DNA from: Cryptomeria japonica
Taxonomy: Eukaryota; Streptophyta; Pinopsida; Cupressales; Cupressaceae
Length of the DNA: 64,000 nucleotides
NCBI RefSeq assembly: GCF_030272615.1
Contig: NC_081406.1
Location: 267,457,692 to 267,521,691 of the forward strand
Direction of reading: 5' to 3'
The notes under the pieces: generated by a model
Database searches by the model: none
Told to the model about the DNA's origin: nothing
Seen by the model: the letters and a program-made list of their open reading frames with translations, nothing else
In this document: piece after piece, positions 61,712-64,000 of the stretch
Layout: every line of letters begins with the position of its first letter
Numbering within the stretch: position 1 is the stretch's first letter
Translations under genes and position numbers: made by a program

Positions 61712-62530
61712 TGTTGCAAATATGAACTTAAGTTTTTATTGATGTCAAACTTGTTGATTTAGATGAGCTACTTATTTACAAGATATGGTCCAGGTGAGGT
61801 TTGGTATAGTGCACTTACAATGGTATCGTAGTTGGGTCATGAAGATGTGTGGAATATATTTGTGGTGGCTCCAAAAGGCTTATATTGATGTATCCTAAAG
61901 TTTTTCAGAGCTTGGGTGCTAGTTTATAGGATCCATAGTTGGTGGATGGATAGGTATGACTATTTTGGTGTCAGTGTATAGGATTGTGTTGCATTCCTAT
62001 ACCTTCTAGTATTTGGTGATGCAATTTAGTTATTTAGTGTTAATGGTGTTTGTTGATGCTATCTTGGGAAATTGTAAGTACTCTTGATGATTTACATTAA
62101 AGATTGTGTAAAGTTGTGGTGGTTTGCTTTGATAGTTTTATCTTTTGCACCTGACCTATAATGTTTTGGTATGTGTGGTTGTGTGTGGACCTATGGGTGA
62201 TGATCTAGGATAGATTGGAAGGTGTACCGACTTGGTGTGAAGCCTCAAACATATCATTTTCCCTTCCAGATTTACATTGGAGTTTTTTTTTCCTAGTTGA
62301 CTACTTGGTGTTTACACATTAAACCTAATTGGGCTGACCTAATTGGTGTTCTTGAGGTTGTGATTGACATATAAAGGATGAAATCATTGTGGAGAGATAG
62401 TAACAAAGTTGTATGTGTTGTACAAAGTATATGTGAAGTAGTACAGTGGTCTGGAAGTGTTACAAAGTAGTGATGAAGATAGTTTCAAATTTTGATTTGA
62501 ATTGTGAACTACAATCAAGATTTCATTGTG
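61712..62530 (+). repeat. 3' LTR of the second element (incomplete)
   Basis: Starts TGTTGCAAATATGAAC and follows the 5' LTR (TGTCAAACTTGTTGAT, TATAGGATC, GTGTAAAGTTGT, GATAGTTTTATCTTTTGCAC) until about 62530, where similarity ends. Strong divergence from the 5' copy shows great age. Confidence 0.8.
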
Positions 62531-63126
62531 ATGGAACCTTGAAAATTTCCTTGCATTTTGTCAATAGGGTTAAGGATGTGGTTCAAGGAGTCAATGTTTT
62601 GTCTTAAACCCTAAAAGTAACCTTTAGAATACACTAATACATTTGGACTAGATTTCTGACTGAGGTTTCCGACAGAGAAGGTATATTGTGGCCAAATTTG
62701 ATTTTTTTTTGAAAAAATGCCCGAATTCATCGTAATTCCAACGTCAATTTGCCATTTGGTTTCGACGAAGAAGGCATTAGCAATGAAAATTTTCTTTTTT
62801 TAAAAAAGTGCTCGAGTTCATCATAATTCCGATGACAACAACCATTACTTAAAAAAGAAGAGGGCAATTCATTTGTGCATTGCAATCTTGTGTAGGCGTC
62901 CGTGGCGACTTGAACCCCCAACACCATCAAACCCGTGTCGAAGGTATTTGTGGCATTGCTTGCAATCCCGCGCAAGAGGTAGATTCTTCACCTTAATTTC
63001 ATGTTGCAAAAAATATACCATTCAAGAGATTCCTTTTTTATGAAAAAGATGTTAGGAAATGAGACATGTGGTGGTTAATTGCCCCTAGTTTTCAATGCAA
63101 ATTGGTCAATCTTGTATTCATATTGA
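62531..63126. other. Intergenic stretch with a SINE-like box B
   Basis: No protein recognised. At 62906-62916 the minus strand reads GGTTCAAGTCG, close to the RNA polymerase III box B (GGTTCRANNCC), within GC-richer sequence (62880-62990) unlike its AT-rich neighbours. This could be a tRNA-derived SINE relic, but no clear box A or tail was found. Flanking sequence holds a diverged short duplication (TTCATCGTAATTCCAACG, TTCATCATAATTCCGATG). Confidence 0.35.
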
Positions 63127-64000
63127 TTATCCAATCTCTATGAATATGAGATTGACTAATTTGCATACCCTGTAGGAATCCACTCCTCGTAAAACCATAG
63201 AACTGTGATTGAGGAGTGAGCCTTCAATTTTGTCACAGTAATCCCTTCCTCCCGTATACACGCGTGTTGATTGTTCACATGAGATCACATCTCTTTGCGA
63301 CATTGTATCAAACAATTCACGAGCCTTGTCCATGTTTCCACATTTTGCATACATGTCAAGCAGGGCATTTGCAAGTACAACACCTAACAAAATTTCTCTA
63401 TCCGTTATGCTTTGATGGATGTCCATACCTTGTTCCAAAGCTCCCATTATTGCACAGGCAGGGAGGATGCTGGCAAAGGTTGTGGAATTTGGCTTTATGC
63501 CTGCTAATTTCATTTTCTTGAAAGTGTCTAAATCCTTTTCGACAAATCCATTTTGTGCATATCCAGTAATCATTGCAGTCCACGAGACAACATTTCTTTC
63601 AGACATTCTATCAAATAGTTCATGTGCCTTGTCTATGCTTCCACATTTTGTATACATGTCTACCAGGGCAGTTGCAACTACAACATCTGACAAAATTCCT
63701 CTATCCTTTATGCTTCGATGAATGTCCATACCCTGTTCCAAATCTCCCATTTTGGCACAGGCAGGGAGGATAGTAGTAGTGGTCGTGGAATTTGGCTTTA
63801 CACCTACCAATTGCATTTGCTTGAAAGTTTGTAAAGCCTTCTCAACAAATCCATTTTGTGTATATTCGGCAATCATCGCAGTCCAGGAAACCACATTTGT
63901 TTGAGGCAATCCGTCAAACAGTTCTCATGCCTTGTCTATGCTTCCACATTTTGCATACATGTCTAACAGAGCAGTCGCAACTACATCTGACAAAATTCCT
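63127..64000 (-). pseudogene. PLS-class pentatricopeptide repeat (PPR) gene, broken, cut by the right edge
   Basis: PPR proteins bind organellar RNA. Reading on the minus strand: repeats in P-L-S order, NVVSWTAMIAEYTQNGFVEK (P), TTILPACAKMGDLEQGMDIH (L), VVVATALVDMYTKCGSIDKA (S), then a second P-L-S round and the start of a third P repeat. Two faults. The codon at 63925-63927 is TGA where the repeat needs Arg (KA-stop-ELFDGL; the matching repeat below reads KARELFD), a likely CGA to TGA change. After DVIS (about 63275) the PPR sequence ends in unrelated residues up to a stop at 63127, so no E/DYW end is present. The N-terminus lies outside the window. Probably a pseudogene. Confidence 0.85.

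Larger units (their letters stand above)
55558..62530 (+). mobile_element. Second non-autonomous LTR element of the same kind, older
   Basis: 5' LTR 55558-56741, related 3' LTR from 61712 to about 62530 (incomplete). Primer site at 56744 and polypurine tract before 61712. The interior has a coiled-coil/CCHC region and a second reading region whose N-terminal domain is homologous to that of the element at 4-12 kb; again no protease, integrase, RT or RNase H motif. LTRs are much more diverged than in the first element (well over 10% by eye), and the reading regions carry many breaks, so this copy is considerably older. A target duplication cannot be checked because of the incomplete 3' LTR. Confidence 0.85.

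Noticed and set aside
62727-62975. 82-codon minus-strand frame as a gene
   Set aside because: No recognisable family, and it spans a duplicated non-coding phrase and the SINE-like island.
63216-63904. Plus-strand open frames over the PPR region
   Set aside because: They repeat with the PPR period because they are antisense shadows of the PPR repeats; no independent protein similarity.
1-64000. CRISPR arrays, bacterial operons, rRNA or clear tRNA genes
   Set aside because: Repeats here are tandem duplications without regular spacers, and no tRNA or rRNA sequence was recognised on either strand.

Overview
This window looks like nuclear DNA from a seed plant with a large, repeat-rich genome, most likely a gymnosperm such as a conifer. 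That reading rests on three things: AT-rich DNA with one intact multi-exon host gene in 64 kb, many long-decayed retroelements, and plant families throughout (an ABCB transporter with plant-type introns, a PLS-class PPR gene, plant L1 LINEs with an RNase H domain, LTR elements primed by initiator tRNA-Met). Nothing bacterial (operon, Shine-Dalgarno site, CRISPR) is present. The species cannot be fixed from the sequence.

Layout. 1-2948 is the 5' part of an L1-type LINE on the minus strand, running off the left edge. 3553-3960 is a 204-bp tandem duplication. 4067-12109 is an LTR element with both LTRs and a CATGT target duplication, but no recognisable protease, integrase or reverse transcriptase; it encodes a coiled-coil/zinc-knuckle protein and a long second reading region. 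13990-14500 holds a decayed 5' exon resembling the APC/C activator CDH1/FZR/CCS52. 16485-22290 is a nearly complete but broken second LINE (minus) sitting in a TTTA-rich tract. 26400-28215 is a fossil plant-transposon-type reading frame (minus). 29981-30360 carries traces of a leucine-rich-repeat gene, including one textbook 72-nt exon. 31829-32030 is a small dimeric element with perfect 20-bp inverted ends. 32310-34484 is a run of tandem duplications.

35470-40285 (minus) is the one convincing functional gene: a full-transporter ABCB (MDR/P-glycoprotein) of 8 exons that I could join across GT-AG introns into an uninterrupted 1243-residue protein, with a TATA box about 355 bp upstream of the ATG.

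40660-45060 is non-coding with more tandem duplications. 45080-51050 holds Copia fossils (minus), one of them interrupted by a solo-LTR-like insert. 51060-55557 is mostly unassigned repeat DNA with a cluster of short hairpins. 55558-62530 is a second, older element of the same kind as the one at 4-12 kb. 63127-64000 is a PPR pseudogene running off the right edge.

The most novel item is the pair of related non-autonomous LTR elements (4.07-12.10 kb and 55.56-62.53 kb). Both have about 1.15-kb LTRs, the same primer-site type, a coiled-coil plus CCHC protein where Gag is expected, and a second reading region that is recognisably homologous between them yet matches no polymerase domain.
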